DNA of 64,000 nt from Gracilariopsis chorda (Eukaryota; Rhodophyta; Florideophyceae; Gracilariales; Gracilariaceae). Of the stretch, positions 45,271 to 55,690 are shown piece after piece. The notes beneath the pieces are model-generated. The model was given only the letters and a program-made list of their open reading frames with translations. It had not been told where the DNA came from and did no database searches. Position 1 is the first letter of the stretch. Every line of letters starts with the position of its first letter. The DNA is taken from positions 32,039 to 96,038 of the forward strand of contig NBIV01000293.1 in NCBI GenBank assembly GCA_003194525.1, in the 5' to 3' direction. A program made the position numbers and the translations under genes.

Positions 45271-46221
45271 GAGGCGTCCTTGCCTCGCTCCCCGGTGAAA
45301 GTCCTCTCGAAGAAACACACCGCTGACGCGGACTTTGCGCACCTCTGTGTGTTGCGTCGCCCGTGGATACGGAGTAAAAATCCCCGGATTCCCAGTAGAG
45401 TCTTGGTCTTGGCCAAGCGCAATTATAAGGTCTATGCCGACCTTGGCCTTGATCCCCAGTTTATGGTGAGGTTTCTCACCGTCCTGGATACAGGTGCAGG
45501 CCCCCACTTTGTTGTGGAATCATTGTTACCCCCGCTTGTGCGGTCTCGTATCCGCTCTGACGCGGTCCCCGACATTTCGGATGCTAACAACAATCCGTTA
45601 CAAACAGTGGGCACAGTGGACCTCGTCGTGAGACTTGGTACCTCTGTGGTGAAGTTGGACTTCATCGTTTGCCGTTCATTGGCAGCACCAGTGATACTGG
45701 GATGTGATTACTGCGACAGATTTGTCGACGCAATCAGGCCCCGCCTCAGGCGTGTAGAACTTGACGACGGATCATCGGTTCCGATTGTTCGCCGCCCGCT
45801 AAAGCGGTCCTCTCGGAAACAAGTTCCGCTCCCTGCTGCGCAGGAACCACCGCCCGTGTCCCGCGACTCCACCAAGCTCCGCGTCGCTGCCTCGGTTTCT
45901 GTACCGGCTGAGTTCCAAGTCTGGGTGCAGGTAAATTCCCGTCAACACGGTCTTCGGGTTAAACAACCCCTCGGCTCGTTGTACGAGAAATCCCAGCTGG
46001 CGCTTGCTAATGTAATTGTCTCCATTTCCTCGGATGTTCCTTTCCGGATATTGGTTGCCAACCTTGGCAAACACCCCCAGTATCTGGTCAAACCACCAAG
46101 TAATGGGGAGTGTAACCCCCCATCCTATGGGAATGCTGCCAACAAAGATGACAGCCGCCGATGTACTCGGAGTTACCACCTCTTCTGAGGAGTTCGCCCC
46201 GCCGTCCGAAGACGTCAAGTC

Positions 46222-46235
46222 TAAGGAGGGGGAGG
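46222..46235 (+). promoter_or_regulatory. Internal polypurine tract 1, gypsy-4
   Basis: TAAGGAGGGGGAGG in the protease-RT linker (encoding SKEGEE). Its first 12 bases equal the gypsy-5 3' polypurine tract core. Candidate central plus-strand priming site. Confidence 0.5.
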
Positions 46236-49200
46236 AAACCGCTACTTCAGCGTCGAACATACCGAGTAACTCGGAATTGCGAACCACACCTGTTCCACAG
46301 GACAATGCTCCATCGAGCAACGACCAGATTGATCCGGAAAAGGCACTTGAAGCGCTGGACTTCAGCCACGTGCCAGAGTCGCACCGCGACAAACTCCGTA
46401 CCATGTTACGGGAATTCACCACAATGTGGGATGGCTCGCTTGGCGAGATTAACGCAACGGAACACCGGATCGATTTAATCCCCGGTGCGCGACCGGTTGC
46501 ACAACCCCCTTACAGGGCAGGTCCGAAAGCTAGGGAAGAGGAGCAGTCCCAAGTGGACAAGATGCTCCGCGCAGGTGTGATTGAGCCAGCTCAGTCACCC
46601 TGGGCATCCCCAGTTGTACTGGCTTTAAAGGCCGACGGAACCTGGAGGTTCTGTGTCGACTACCGCCGGCTCAATGCCGTGACTGTTAGGGACACGTACC
46701 CCATCCCTCGTATGGACGAGTGCATTGACTCCCTTGGAGACGCCACCGTGTTCACGGCCCTTGATGCCAATTGGGGATATTGGCAAGTACCTGTCAGACA
46801 GGAGGATCGCGACAAAACCGCATTCACCTGCCATGTAGGAACGTACCGCTTCAAGCGGATGCCATTTGTGTTAACCAACGCCCCCGCCACCTTTCAGCGT
46901 GCAGTAGATATTCTACTCAACCGCTTTAAGTGGCGGAGTTGTCTGGTCTACCTTGATGATATCATCATCTTCTCCAACTCGTTGGACGACCATCTCACTC
47001 ACGTCCGAGACGTGCTGACCGTACTCCGCGATGTGGGAATTACCCCCAAGTTGATGAAATGCGAGTTTTTCACGGATACTGTGAAGTATCTGGGTCACAT
47101 TATCCGTCCTGGACGGTTAGCGATCGAGAAAGCTCGAGTCAAATCCCTCGTTGAGGCGAAAGAACCCCGTACTAAAACGGAACTGTGCTCCTTTTTGGGG
47201 CTGGTCAACGTCTATCGACGGTTTATCCCGAACTTTTCGGATACTGCGGCGCCCCTAAACGCGTTGTTGCGAAAGGGGAACCCCCCAAAACTGGGAACAT
47301 TTACGCCCGAGCAATCGGAAGCTTCTAACTCCTTGAAGGAGGCTGTCACATCAGCACCAATCCTACATCTCCCAAAACTTGGGTTGCCATACTCCGTAGA
47401 TACGGACTCGAGCGACTACCAAGTCGGGTGTGCTCTTTTTCAAACCACCCCCGAGGGGGAACGACACCCAATTGGTTATTGGTCGCGCTCGCTCAATGTT
47501 CATGAGCGGAACTACTCCGTATCGGAGAAAGAGTGCCTCGCCGTCGTATGGGCGATGACCACTCTGCGCCCCTACCTTATGGGAGTTCACTTCACCGTGT
47601 ACACAAATCATTCCTCATTGAGGTGGTTGATGAATATCTCCGACCCGTCGGGACGCCTCATGCGCTGGAGACTCCGCCTCGCGGAATATGACTTTCAAGT
47701 CATTTATAAAAAGGGTGCGCAGAACACCCAAGCCGACGCCTTGTCGCGGTTACCCACAAGTGGGGAAGCACTCCCAACGGAGGATGATAAAGTCCCATGC
47801 TTCATGGCCATAGACCCGGATGATCCGGAATGTGCCGTCGAGGCTGGGCCAGAAAACTGGGACGAGGATGCTGATTTTGACGAAATACTCGCATCACGAG
47901 ATGAATCTGAGAACACGTTACCGGGAAACTTTGTACCGGTATCACCGGAAGAAATGATCCGAGAACAATTCGGCGACCCATTCTGTACGAGGATTCGTGC
48001 CCGTCTTAACGGTGGTGAAGATCTCCCTTTCGGGGTAAACGACGAAGGCTACCTCGTAAGGAAGGTCGAAGCCCGCCCACAGATTGTGGTACCACATTCC
48101 CTGCAATCGCGGGTGTTACATCTATCACACTACGCCCCCATTGGAGGTCACCCAGATGGGAGGAAACTCTACCTAACCCTGCGAAGGGATTTCTATTGGC
48201 TGGCCATGGCGGTGGATTGCTACGCAACCGTGCGGTTTTGTAGCGAATGCGCGAAGAATCGCGTCAAGCTCCGCAAAAATGCGAAGAAGATGAAACTATT
48301 CCCCGCAAGGGCGCCGCTCGAGTTTAATGCGATCGATATTCTCGGACCACTACTCACCACGAAACGTAGAAACAAGTTTCTACTTGTCATTACCGACCGC
48401 TTTTCTAAGCTGGTATGGACTGTCCCTCTTCGGAGGATAACCACTCTCACGGTGGCCCAGGCTCTGGTGACGCACTGGATTTTTGTCTACGGTCCCCCTG
48501 TGGAGGTGCTCTCCGATAACGGGAAACAGTTCGTGAGCAAGTTCTTCCAGGATGTTTGTCGCATCCTGGATGTCAAGAACTTGTTCACGACTACCTACCA
48601 CCCCCAGTGTAATGGGCAAGTTGAACGGTTTAACCGGACGTTACTCGCGGCGTTACGTTCCTACGTTGCAGACCACCCAAAGAACTGGGACATGTACGCT
48701 GATGCGGTAAACTACTCGTACAATACGCAGGTACACCGGACTACCGGAGTTTCGCCATTCGAGTTGGTTCTATCTAGAACACCCCCGCCTGTGGCGCTGG
48801 AACCCCAAGCTACCTTGGACAATTTCCCATCTGTGGGTATCTACCGGCAGCAATGGAAGCAATGGCTTTCTAAGCTGGTCCCCGCTGCGCGGAAGTCTAT
48901 GGCACGTGCCCAAGCCGCTTACAAGCGGGATTTTGATGCTCGCTTGCGAGGAAAACCGTCCCCGATTCGGGCGAATAACTACATCTTCATCAGGAAGGAG
49001 TACTACAACCCGGAACGGGAGAAGCGCCATGAACTCTCGCCTGTGGCGGATGGACCATTCCAGGTCATCTCTGTGAACACCGACACTGTGGTGGTAGAGA
49101 TGGGCGACACGCACGAACGGATTTCCCGTGATCGTGTTGTCCTTGCCCCTCCTCCCTCGTCAGAGGTAGTCCTGGATCCAGGCAACCCCGTTTCTACGGA

Positions 49201-49410
49201 CTCTGCAACACCGGAATCATCGGGGAGTACTAGGTCTACGGTACTACCACACCCCAGCCGGGGACTCTCAGACCTACCGACCCTGTCGGATTCACCGGCT
49301 CAGCCGGGTAATTCGGGCCTCTCAGCGCCCGCCCCTACCACGCCCGCCCCATTGGCGCGCATTTATACCCGCCAAGCGGGGAATTTTATCCCTTATCCCG
49401 CCGCTCCGTC

Positions 49411-49424
49411 TAAGGAGGGGGAGG
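49411..49424 (+). promoter_or_regulatory. Internal polypurine tract 2, gypsy-4
   Basis: TAAGGAGGGGGAGG in the linker after the integrase (again SKEGEE). Matches the tract at 59795 in gypsy-5 in sequence and place. Confidence 0.5.
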
Positions 49425-50900
49425 AGAACACTGGTTTTCGAGGAACGATATCGCCGTCGCAACGGGAAACAGACCGTAACACACGGAACACTGACCGTGG
49501 AGCACGGAGTATGTCACGCCACACTAATCCCCCGTTCCCGGGCAGTGCTGTGCAACAGGAACCAGACGCGCAGGCCCCGCAAAAGCGGCAAATACACCGT
49601 TTGTCACGGGAAAACGAGAAGCCTCACTCCAAGACCGCAGCAGCGGAAAGGCAATCGCCCGATGCCTCGAAGCCGCTGTTGGCGGAAGTCCCCGCGGAAG
49701 CCGTTAAATCAGGTCGATCAGACCCGCGCCCCGCGGAGAAGAGGCGCCCAGATACACCAGCGTCGCTGGGAAATACCCACACCCCTCTTGGGGAAAAAGG
49801 CGGCCAAGCTGCAGTCGAAGCTTTAAGCCCTGGCTTGCAAGCACCGGAAACGCCTCCCGTCGTTGACGGAATCAAAGCCCCCGCTACGGGGAATAATTTG
49901 CGCCAACCCCCGCATCGCTGCGGCGAAGAACCGAGAAACTCGGGAATAACGCGCGCCATCGCACGCTCGAAACCGGTCGTACCGGACGCTGCTCCTCATC
50001 ACGGAGATGGTGCACTGCGCTCAGCGGCAATTCCCCTGAAAAGGGTGTCATCGGCACCTGCCCAGAACCCCCCAAAGGGGAATTTTGACCACAATACCGG
50101 TGTACCGGAGTTAGCCCCAGGCAACCCGTCAGTAGCCGGGGACACCACGGCGTCGCCGGAACGTATGGTGCAGAGCGCTCGTGCGCCTGGCAGGGAGGCG
50201 GTTTGCCACCCAATCACCGTGTCGCACGGGACCCCCCAGGGGATTGTGGAAATGACGATCCCGCAGGAGCGGTCATCTTCCCGCAAACTCGCGGTTCGTG
50301 AGCTCAACCGCGAAGGCGGAGCCCAAGTCCCCCGCCGACTGGCGGTTCGCCCGGCCTACCGTGAAGACGGGAACAATGACACCCCAATGGGGAATGACTT
50401 GCCGGGGAAAACCGTGACACCACACACCCTCTTGAGGGATATTTTCCCGCATGAGCAGCGGCCACTAGGACAGCGCACGGCAACGTCGGAGTTATCGCCG
50501 AACACCCTGCTAAGGGACATTATACCGCACAGCGGGCAGCCCTCGCAAGGGAGTACAACCACCACCCGGCACGGCCGGCAGGTCTACGAACGAGAGTTCG
50601 TAGTAGACCGACTTGTCGGACACACCTGGAACCAGGATGGTATTCTACAATACCGCGTCCGCTTGTACGGGTACGACCCCAGTGGGGATACGTGGGAGCC
50701 AATTGAACACCTCCCACGGTCGCAGGTTCTGCGATACCACCGTCAGACGGGAACTGCAGCCCCAGCCACGCTGGTTAATGCCCAAGTTCGGTAACGTTGC
50801 CGCGCGAGCGGAGAGCGAAAGGAAAGGATAACAAGGCAAAGTCCGTCGAAGACGGGGAACTCAACCGAGAAGCACCGTTCTAAACGGGAAAGTTTATTCA

Positions 50901-50919
50901 GGGGAGCAGCTAGCTCCCC
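50901..50919. terminator. Hairpin between convergent pol and antisense gene, gypsy-4
   Basis: GGGGAGC-agcta-GCTCCCC is a perfect 7-bp stem midway between the pol stop (50794) and the antisense-gene stop (50986). Smaller hairpins (CCGTC-gaa-GACGG) lie just upstream. A role in 3'-end formation is inference. Confidence 0.35.
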
Positions 50920-50985
50920 ACAATACTACACTACACTAACTGGCATAGCCAGGGAAAGAAGAACCAGGAAACTGGACCAGAGGTT

Positions 50986-52542
50986 TCACTCACCCCCATC
51001 GTCCGGGGCGTAACCACCAGCGAGGCGGTAGGCCAACGCGTCCGCCATGGTGGTGACATCCCCCGATACCTCGGCAGCGCTAAGACCGGCACCCCGGAGG
51101 AAACGTGCGATGATTTCGTTTTCATTCGCCGTCACCCCGCTGGGGATTGAAGGTCCGGCGCTTGCCGCCGAAGGGTCAGCAGCCGGCTCGGCCGGAGATG
51201 CCCCCTCTGGGAAAGCTTCCGCGCTAGCGCCGGTTTCCTCTACGTCCATCTCCCCGGGTTCTTCCGGTTCGTTATCGACCATTGGGTCATCCCCGCCGTA
51301 TGCGCGGTAGTAGTCGTCGGAATCGACGTACCCCACCGGGTGGTCTTCCGGCACATGCCGGGGCGTATCGCGAAGCTCGCACGCCTCCTCGGAGGAAATT
51401 TCCCGGAACTCCCAGGGGTCGAAGTAGATAAAATCCCCCGCAAGGGCGGTGTTTCTACCGAGTCCCGGACCACCGGTGTTACCGCTACCGCCATCCAGAC
51501 GACCGCTTTGCTCCAGCGGGACCTCACTCCAGCTAACGCTGTCGATGTACCCAAGTAATTGGAGGACCTCTTCATTGTTGGCCTGGCCCCCAAGGGGGAT
51601 GCGAAGATCCAGGTTTCGGATCGCTGCCCGCACACGCGGTTGAAGGAACCAGAGACGATACTGGTCGTACGCCTCGTTGAGGATATAAGCCGCACTGCGG
51701 GCCGCCCACTCCGTAACCACTACGGACCACAACCCCGACCGGGGATCCTGCATGAGCAGCGAACCGAGGTACGTAAGTACCGGCGGGAGTTCTATGTAGC
51801 ACCCCCGGCAGGCTTCATGGAAGCGCCACCACTCGGGGAGTGCTACATACCGACCTAGTCGGTGAGGCGGCGCAATCCGCTCTATCTCCACGTTCTGATA
51901 CGGGATAAAATACCCGAATCGGGATCGCCAACGCCGCTCGTAGCGGATGAAGTTTTGGAGAAAGTTGGACCGGTATTGCCGGGGAAGGTACCTGAACTCC
52001 GCCCGAATAATCGGTCGCTCCCAGCAAAGGGCCTCTTGCCGCGCTGCGGGGAAATTCCTCCAAGCGAGGGTCTCGAGGCGGAACAGGTTCTCGCCGTACC
52101 CAATCTCCCCGCGAGTGCGGAAGTAGCTAACGTCGAAGCCAAACTCCGGTGGGACCGGTACATCGAATGGAGCCCGGCTCTGCCGTTGATACGCCATGCG
52201 CGTCAGCGCGGTCTGTGCCGCAGTGACGGTCTCGCCCGAGTTTCTTCGGAGGTGGTGACGCGGAATCGCAATCCGGTGACGCCAATCCCACGATGTGGTG
52301 ACTGCTCTGGGCAGATCCCCCGGAAGGGTGTCTGAACCATCCGCATAAGCGGTGACCAATCCCTCATTGAGGACGGCGACCGGGTGAAACCACGGGGCAA
52401 GGCGCAGGCGCGACGCGTGATTCCGATTCATCGGGTTGAGCCCCACCAGGGTGTTGTAAGTTGGCCAGTTGGACACCGGAGTGGTTCCGGAGGACACCAC
52501 CGAAGGTGGTAGTGCGAAGGGATGGTCGGCTGCCGCAGCCAT
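50986..52542 (-). CDS. Antisense accessory gene of gypsy-4, unknown function, 5' end cut
   Basis: 518 codons are read opposite to gag-pol, from the ATG at 52542. The open frame runs 15 codons further into the gypsy-5 LTR, which abuts it at 52544, so the original N-terminus is probably lost. It is colinear with the gypsy-5 antisense gene. Shared blocks in order include APWFHP, RAEFRYL, RSRFGYFIPYQN, EWAAR, LDLRIPLG, YIDSV-W, FDPWE, HPVGYVDSDD and DDPMVD. The core is rich in Trp, Tyr and Arg, followed by an acidic, Ala/Pro-rich C-terminal tail. I see no signal peptide, zinc site or known catalytic motif. I do not recognise the family. Gag, envelope-like or nucleic-acid-binding roles are all possible. 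The lack of stops in a copy whose gag and pol are broken suggests selection until recently. Confidence 0.7.
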   Translation of the reverse strand: MAAAADHPFALPPSVVSSGTTPVSNWPTYNTLVGLNPMNRNHASRLRLAPWFHPVAVLNEGLVTAYADGSDTLPGDLPRAVTTSWDWRHRIAIPRHHLRRNSGETVTAAQTALTRMAYQRQSRAPFDVPVPPEFGFDVSYFRTRGEIGYGENLFRLETLAWRNFPAARQEALCWERPIIRAEFRYLPRQYRSNFLQNFIRYERRWRSRFGYFIPYQNVEIERIAPPHRLGRYVALPEWWRFHEACRGCYIELPPVLTYLGSLLMQDPRSGLWSVVVTEWAARSAAYILNEAYDQYRLWFLQPRVRAAIRNLDLRIPLGGQANNEEVLQLLGYIDSVSWSEVPLEQSGRLDGGSGNTGGPGLGRNTALAGDFIYFDPWEFREISSEEACELRDTPRHVPEDHPVGYVDSDDYYRAYGGDDPMVDNEPEEPGEMDVEETGASAEAFPEGASPAEPAADPSAASAGPSIPSGVTANENEIIARFLRGAGLSAAEVSGDVTTMADALAYRLAGGYAPDDGGE

Positions 52543-52543
52543 A

Positions 52544-53454
52544 TGTAGTGCAATACATTCCCGCGTACGGGCGATGGTGAAACTCATATCTGAGGTGTAC
52601 TCGGTGCGAGCGATGAAGCGGGATGCATGAATTTTAGCCCCCGTTTACCGGGCTAATTTGCGGTCGGGTTACCCAGGGTGGTTATGGGAACATTCATATT
52701 TTGTGGTACCTGCCTGGCAAGGGTGGTGGACACGTGGCTACAGCCCCGGCCAGGAGGCCCAAAACGGCTACTTGTTTTAGTATAGTTTAGGGGTTAATTT
52801 TACTTAGGCTAGTGCACTACCTACTGTACTGCACTGAGCTAGTACTTGAGCGTCGGCCGCACGGCGGCGAGCTCACCAAGAAAAGTAACAAGAGTTCGGC
52901 TCTGACTCTATTCGCCATGCGAAGTGTCTAACTCCTCGCGGAGGTACACCGCTTGCCCGATAGTTTCACCCGACTCGCACCACCGAGGAGACCGTGCTCG
53001 TCGTACCCAGTGGGTTGTGACCACTCGTGGTATTCATTGTTGTCGTGTGACCGCCCGTACAGGCCCTATCTCCGCCCCAGTTTTGCGTATTGATATTACC
53101 GACGTGTGTCGTGAGACCGTGAGACCATCCCTTCCCCTCATATCCCCTAACCGCCGCGCGGTGCGTGTTCGTGTGTGTATCGGCACCCCCCTCCGGGGTC
53201 TGTTCCCGCTTTCCGCACGCCCCCGTCGGGTGGTCCCTTTCCCTCTTTTGTTCCCTTGTTCGCAGGCTACTTCCGGACCAGCCGTGGTTCCGACCCGTTC
53301 TAACCCCTAAACCTCCGAGGTACATCCAGGCTCCCGACGGAGTTACACCCGTCATACGGGACACGGAGGGCTCTACCCAGCTGGGCCTACCTCTCCAAGA
53401 GAGCAAGGCTTCGAGCTGCCTTGGGTGCCTTTCCCACACCGGGATTGCACCACA
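52544..53454 (+). repeat. Gypsy-5 5' LTR
   Basis: 911 bp with TGTAGTGCAA...TTGCACCACA inverted ends. It contains a perfect TTAGCCC...GGGCTAA inverted repeat at about 52632-52654. ORFs inside it (for example 52924-53310) recur in the 3' LTR only because the LTRs are duplicates. Confidence 0.93.
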
Positions 53455-53456
53455 AG

Positions 53457-53474
53457 TGGTCTCCTGACCTAGAA
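53457..53474 (+). promoter_or_regulatory. Gypsy-5 primer-binding site
   Basis: TGGTCTCCTGACCTAGAA starts 3 nt (AG plus the LTR boundary) after the LTR. It is nearly identical to the gypsy-4 site, while the surrounding leader has diverged. Confidence 0.6.
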
Positions 53475-53612
53475 CGGGTTTGGCTTTCAAGCCGGCCTGT
53501 CGGAAGTCCGCTTCCCCTTTTCCCTTTTTTCCCTTTTATACCTTTTTGCTCATTCGTTGAGATTCCCTAGACGTGGGACTGGTGAAGTAAGCCGTGGACG
53601 GCTATCTGCAGT

Positions 53613-55656
53613 ATGCTGCCCACAGCTCCGAGTTCCCCCAGGAATGGTCCGCAACGGAACGCCGCAGCGGCGAGATCACGAAGGTCCGTTCCGGAACAAC
53701 TACTTACCGATGCCGTCGGTCTGGAATCCCAAGGAATCCCATCGGCAACCTCGGTGCCTCGAGCCGTGACAGCTGTGGCCACTACGCCACCTCCGGTGGT
53801 CGAAACGCCGTCGGCTGCCCCCCCGAGACCCGGGTCGCCTAAGTACCATCTCCTCGAGTCGAGAATCGACATTGCCAATGTGGCCCACGCCTCCCTCTCG
53901 CAGCAAGTTACCGAGTTGGAACGGCGATGGAGTGACTCCCTGGCTCGGGATTATTCGGGAGATATTCGTCTCCTGAGAGCTGATGTGAATTCCATTCTGG
54001 AGTGTCTGGGTACTCCGGCTGCCTTCGTAGAAGGATATCGGGAGTTCGTGGAGGAAGTTAAAACCCATATGATGCGGGTAACCGGACGTATGGACACGCT
54101 GGAAGCGTTGCTCAGAGAAGACCTGAACGCTCCGAGACAAGAGGAAGTGAAGGTCATCTCAACCCAACGCCGCTCCAGTCACCTCCCCCGTCACCCTGGA
54201 AAGAGAGTTCATCGTTATGAAGTTTCGTCAAGTTCCGACTCGGAAACAAGTTCGAGTAGCTCGCCTTCGAGATCATCGCGTGAAGGGAGAGGCCGCCGTC
54301 GCGGAGAAGAACCTAGTTCGAGGGCTACCTACACCTCCCATGGAGCAATCCGTGCGCGGGAGAAAGGTCGCCGTCATCTCGGCTTGAAGGAATTGAAACC
54401 GACGAATCCCCTTTACAGGAAGCTGTTGTCCTATCGTTATTACCGATTGAAAGACTCTTCGGGCACTCGAAGTTCGAGAGACACCGGTCGGGTGAAGGAT
54501 CTCATACGTCGTATGAATGTGACGATGCTTAAGCAGAAGTTCTCCGGTGAAGATCCGATCCTCGTGTTGGATTTCCTGGCCCGCTTTGTGCAGGAAGCAG
54601 ACGTACTCGAAATGAGTGAGGCACAGGCATACGTTGCGTTGCCCTACTTTCTTTCAGGAATGGCTGAAGATCAGTACAACTCGGTCGCGGGGTTCGTCTA
54701 GGGCCTCAGAAGGAGGTGTTACGTGCTGGCCCGAGGCTGTACACTACCTGCTCAGGTCGTACGCGACGGGAACTGCAATCAGTCAAGCCATCGTGGCGGT
54801 TCGCGATACGAAACAAAAGCCTGGTGAAACGGAAACGTCGTATTCAACTCGCTTGAATAAAGCGTTTCATCGTTGTGGAAATGTGTTTACCGCTTTTGAG
54901 CGTTGCTCCATGCTGGTGGATGGTTTAGATCCTGGTATCAGGGCACTGGTGTCCCGCTACAGGGAAGAGAAGCGCAAGGCGACGTATCTGGAACTGGTCC
55001 AGTACGCGCAGGCTGAGGGTGACACCCTCAGAGCGAGAGACCCGAGGCGTCGGTCGTCGAAGGCTCTCTTCGTCGAGAACGAGACTTCCTCGGCATCTCT
55101 CCCTAACCCGGGACCACCTTCCGGATTTGCGGATGACATCCAGTATCTTGGCAGTCTTGAACAGTCGTTGGCAACCTCGGAACTGCCGTCCACGGTTACA
55201 CCCCCCGTGGTAGATCCGGCCTTTTACGCAAACCCCGGTCGGGTTCCCCCAGCCCCGCTAGCCTACGCGTCGAGCGCCACAAGACACTCCCGCCCGGGAT
55301 GGTCCAACCCGAAGCAACTAGCATTCCAACCACAACACCCTCAGCACCGCGGAATGATGTCCCACGCCACCGGAACACGTTCAGCCCCGCTGATTTGCTA
55401 CATTTGTTACCTTGAAGGTCATACTGCGTCGCAGTGTACCCTCCCCATTCGCGAGATGTGGAAGATCGTGGGAAATTATGAGAATCTCCCACCGGAGCAT
55501 AAGGCTCGTGTCCCGAGTAATTCGTATGAAGACGCAAAGGCTGCGGTCCACAATGCTCAAGCTCGAGAAGCCTCGAAAACCGCGAACGGTAACAACCCTA
55601 ACCTTTCGGAACGGGCTCAGCCGCACCCAGCGGTCGATTCGGTCCCGAAAAACTAA
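53613..55656 (+). pseudogene. Gypsy-5 gag, one +1 frameshift
   Basis: The first frame runs from ATG 53613 to 54701. The second covers the rest, to TAA 55654. They join around 54690, where gypsy-4 reads NSVRGSS and gypsy-5 has one extra G (gtcgcggggttcg), so a single-base insertion explains the break. The N-terminus is Ala/Arg/Pro-rich, followed by a coiled-coil-like segment and a Ser/Arg-rich stretch. A capsid-like domain (GVTCWPEAVHYLLRSYATG, LVQYAQAEGD) precedes a CCHC knuckle CYICYLEGHTASQC at about 55400-55440. With near-identical LTRs, the extra base could be a sequencing error. Confidence 0.85.
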
Positions 55657-55690
55657 TCTTGGGAGTCTCCCCCACGGGAGGGGTGTCTTC
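55645..55690 (+). promoter_or_regulatory. Gypsy-5 gag-pol junction, candidate -1 recoding site
   Basis: Gag ends ccg-aaa-aac-TAA (G AAA AAC in zero frame, close to the retroviral A AAA AAC slip site). Pol continues in the -1 frame. A CTCCC-CCAC-GGGAG hairpin starts about 12 nt after the stop. Confidence 0.45.

Larger units (their letters stand above)
45215..50794 (+). pseudogene. Gypsy-4 pol (PR-RT-RH-IN-linker-chromodomain), one +1 frameshift
   Basis: The protease is in one frame (VLDTGAGP at about 45485; frame open to 46188). Near 46090-46100 an extra base relative to gypsy-5 shifts RT onward into a second frame, which is open to 50794. RT has CLVYLDD near 46950, RNase H reads YTNHSSL near 47605 where gypsy-5 has THDS-like HTDHSAL (Asp to Asn), and LDANWG replaces LDANSG. 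The integrase zinc site and D,D,E core are at about 48330 (AIDIL), 48510 (SDNGKQF) and 48612 (NGQVERFNR). About 1.4 kb of Pro-rich low-complexity linker separates the integrase from a chromodomain at about 50590-50720 (EFVVDRLVGH, YGYDPSGDTWEP). Substitutions and the frameshift suggest an inactive copy. Confidence 0.85.
42618..52543 (+). mobile_element. Gypsy-4: large degenerate Ty3/gypsy element with antisense gene
   Basis: Order: truncated 5' LTR, PBS, gag (one stop), pol in the -1 frame (one frameshift), C-terminal chromodomain, then an antisense ORF. The antisense ORF is cut at its 5' end by insertion of gypsy-5 at 52544. The 3' LTR is not in the window. Homologous throughout to gypsy-5 but clearly diverged. 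Confidence 0.82.

Noticed and set aside
46016-46188. Overlap of the two gypsy-4 pol frames as a programmed frameshift
   Set aside because: Gypsy-5 reads through the same point in one frame, so a one-base insertion in gypsy-4 is the simpler explanation.
52543-52587. N-terminal 15 codons of the gypsy-4 antisense ORF
   Set aside because: Encoded by the inserted gypsy-5 LTR, so not part of the original gene.
52924-53310. 128-aa ORF repeated at 63469-63849
   Set aside because: Lies inside the gypsy-5 LTR; repeated only because LTRs are duplicates, and indels change its end.
52544-53454. Idea that this LTR is shared as the gypsy-4 3' LTR and the gypsy-5 5' LTR
   Set aside because: It matches 63089-64000 almost exactly but differs from the gypsy-4 5' LTR remnant, and no polypurine tract precedes it on the gypsy-4 side.
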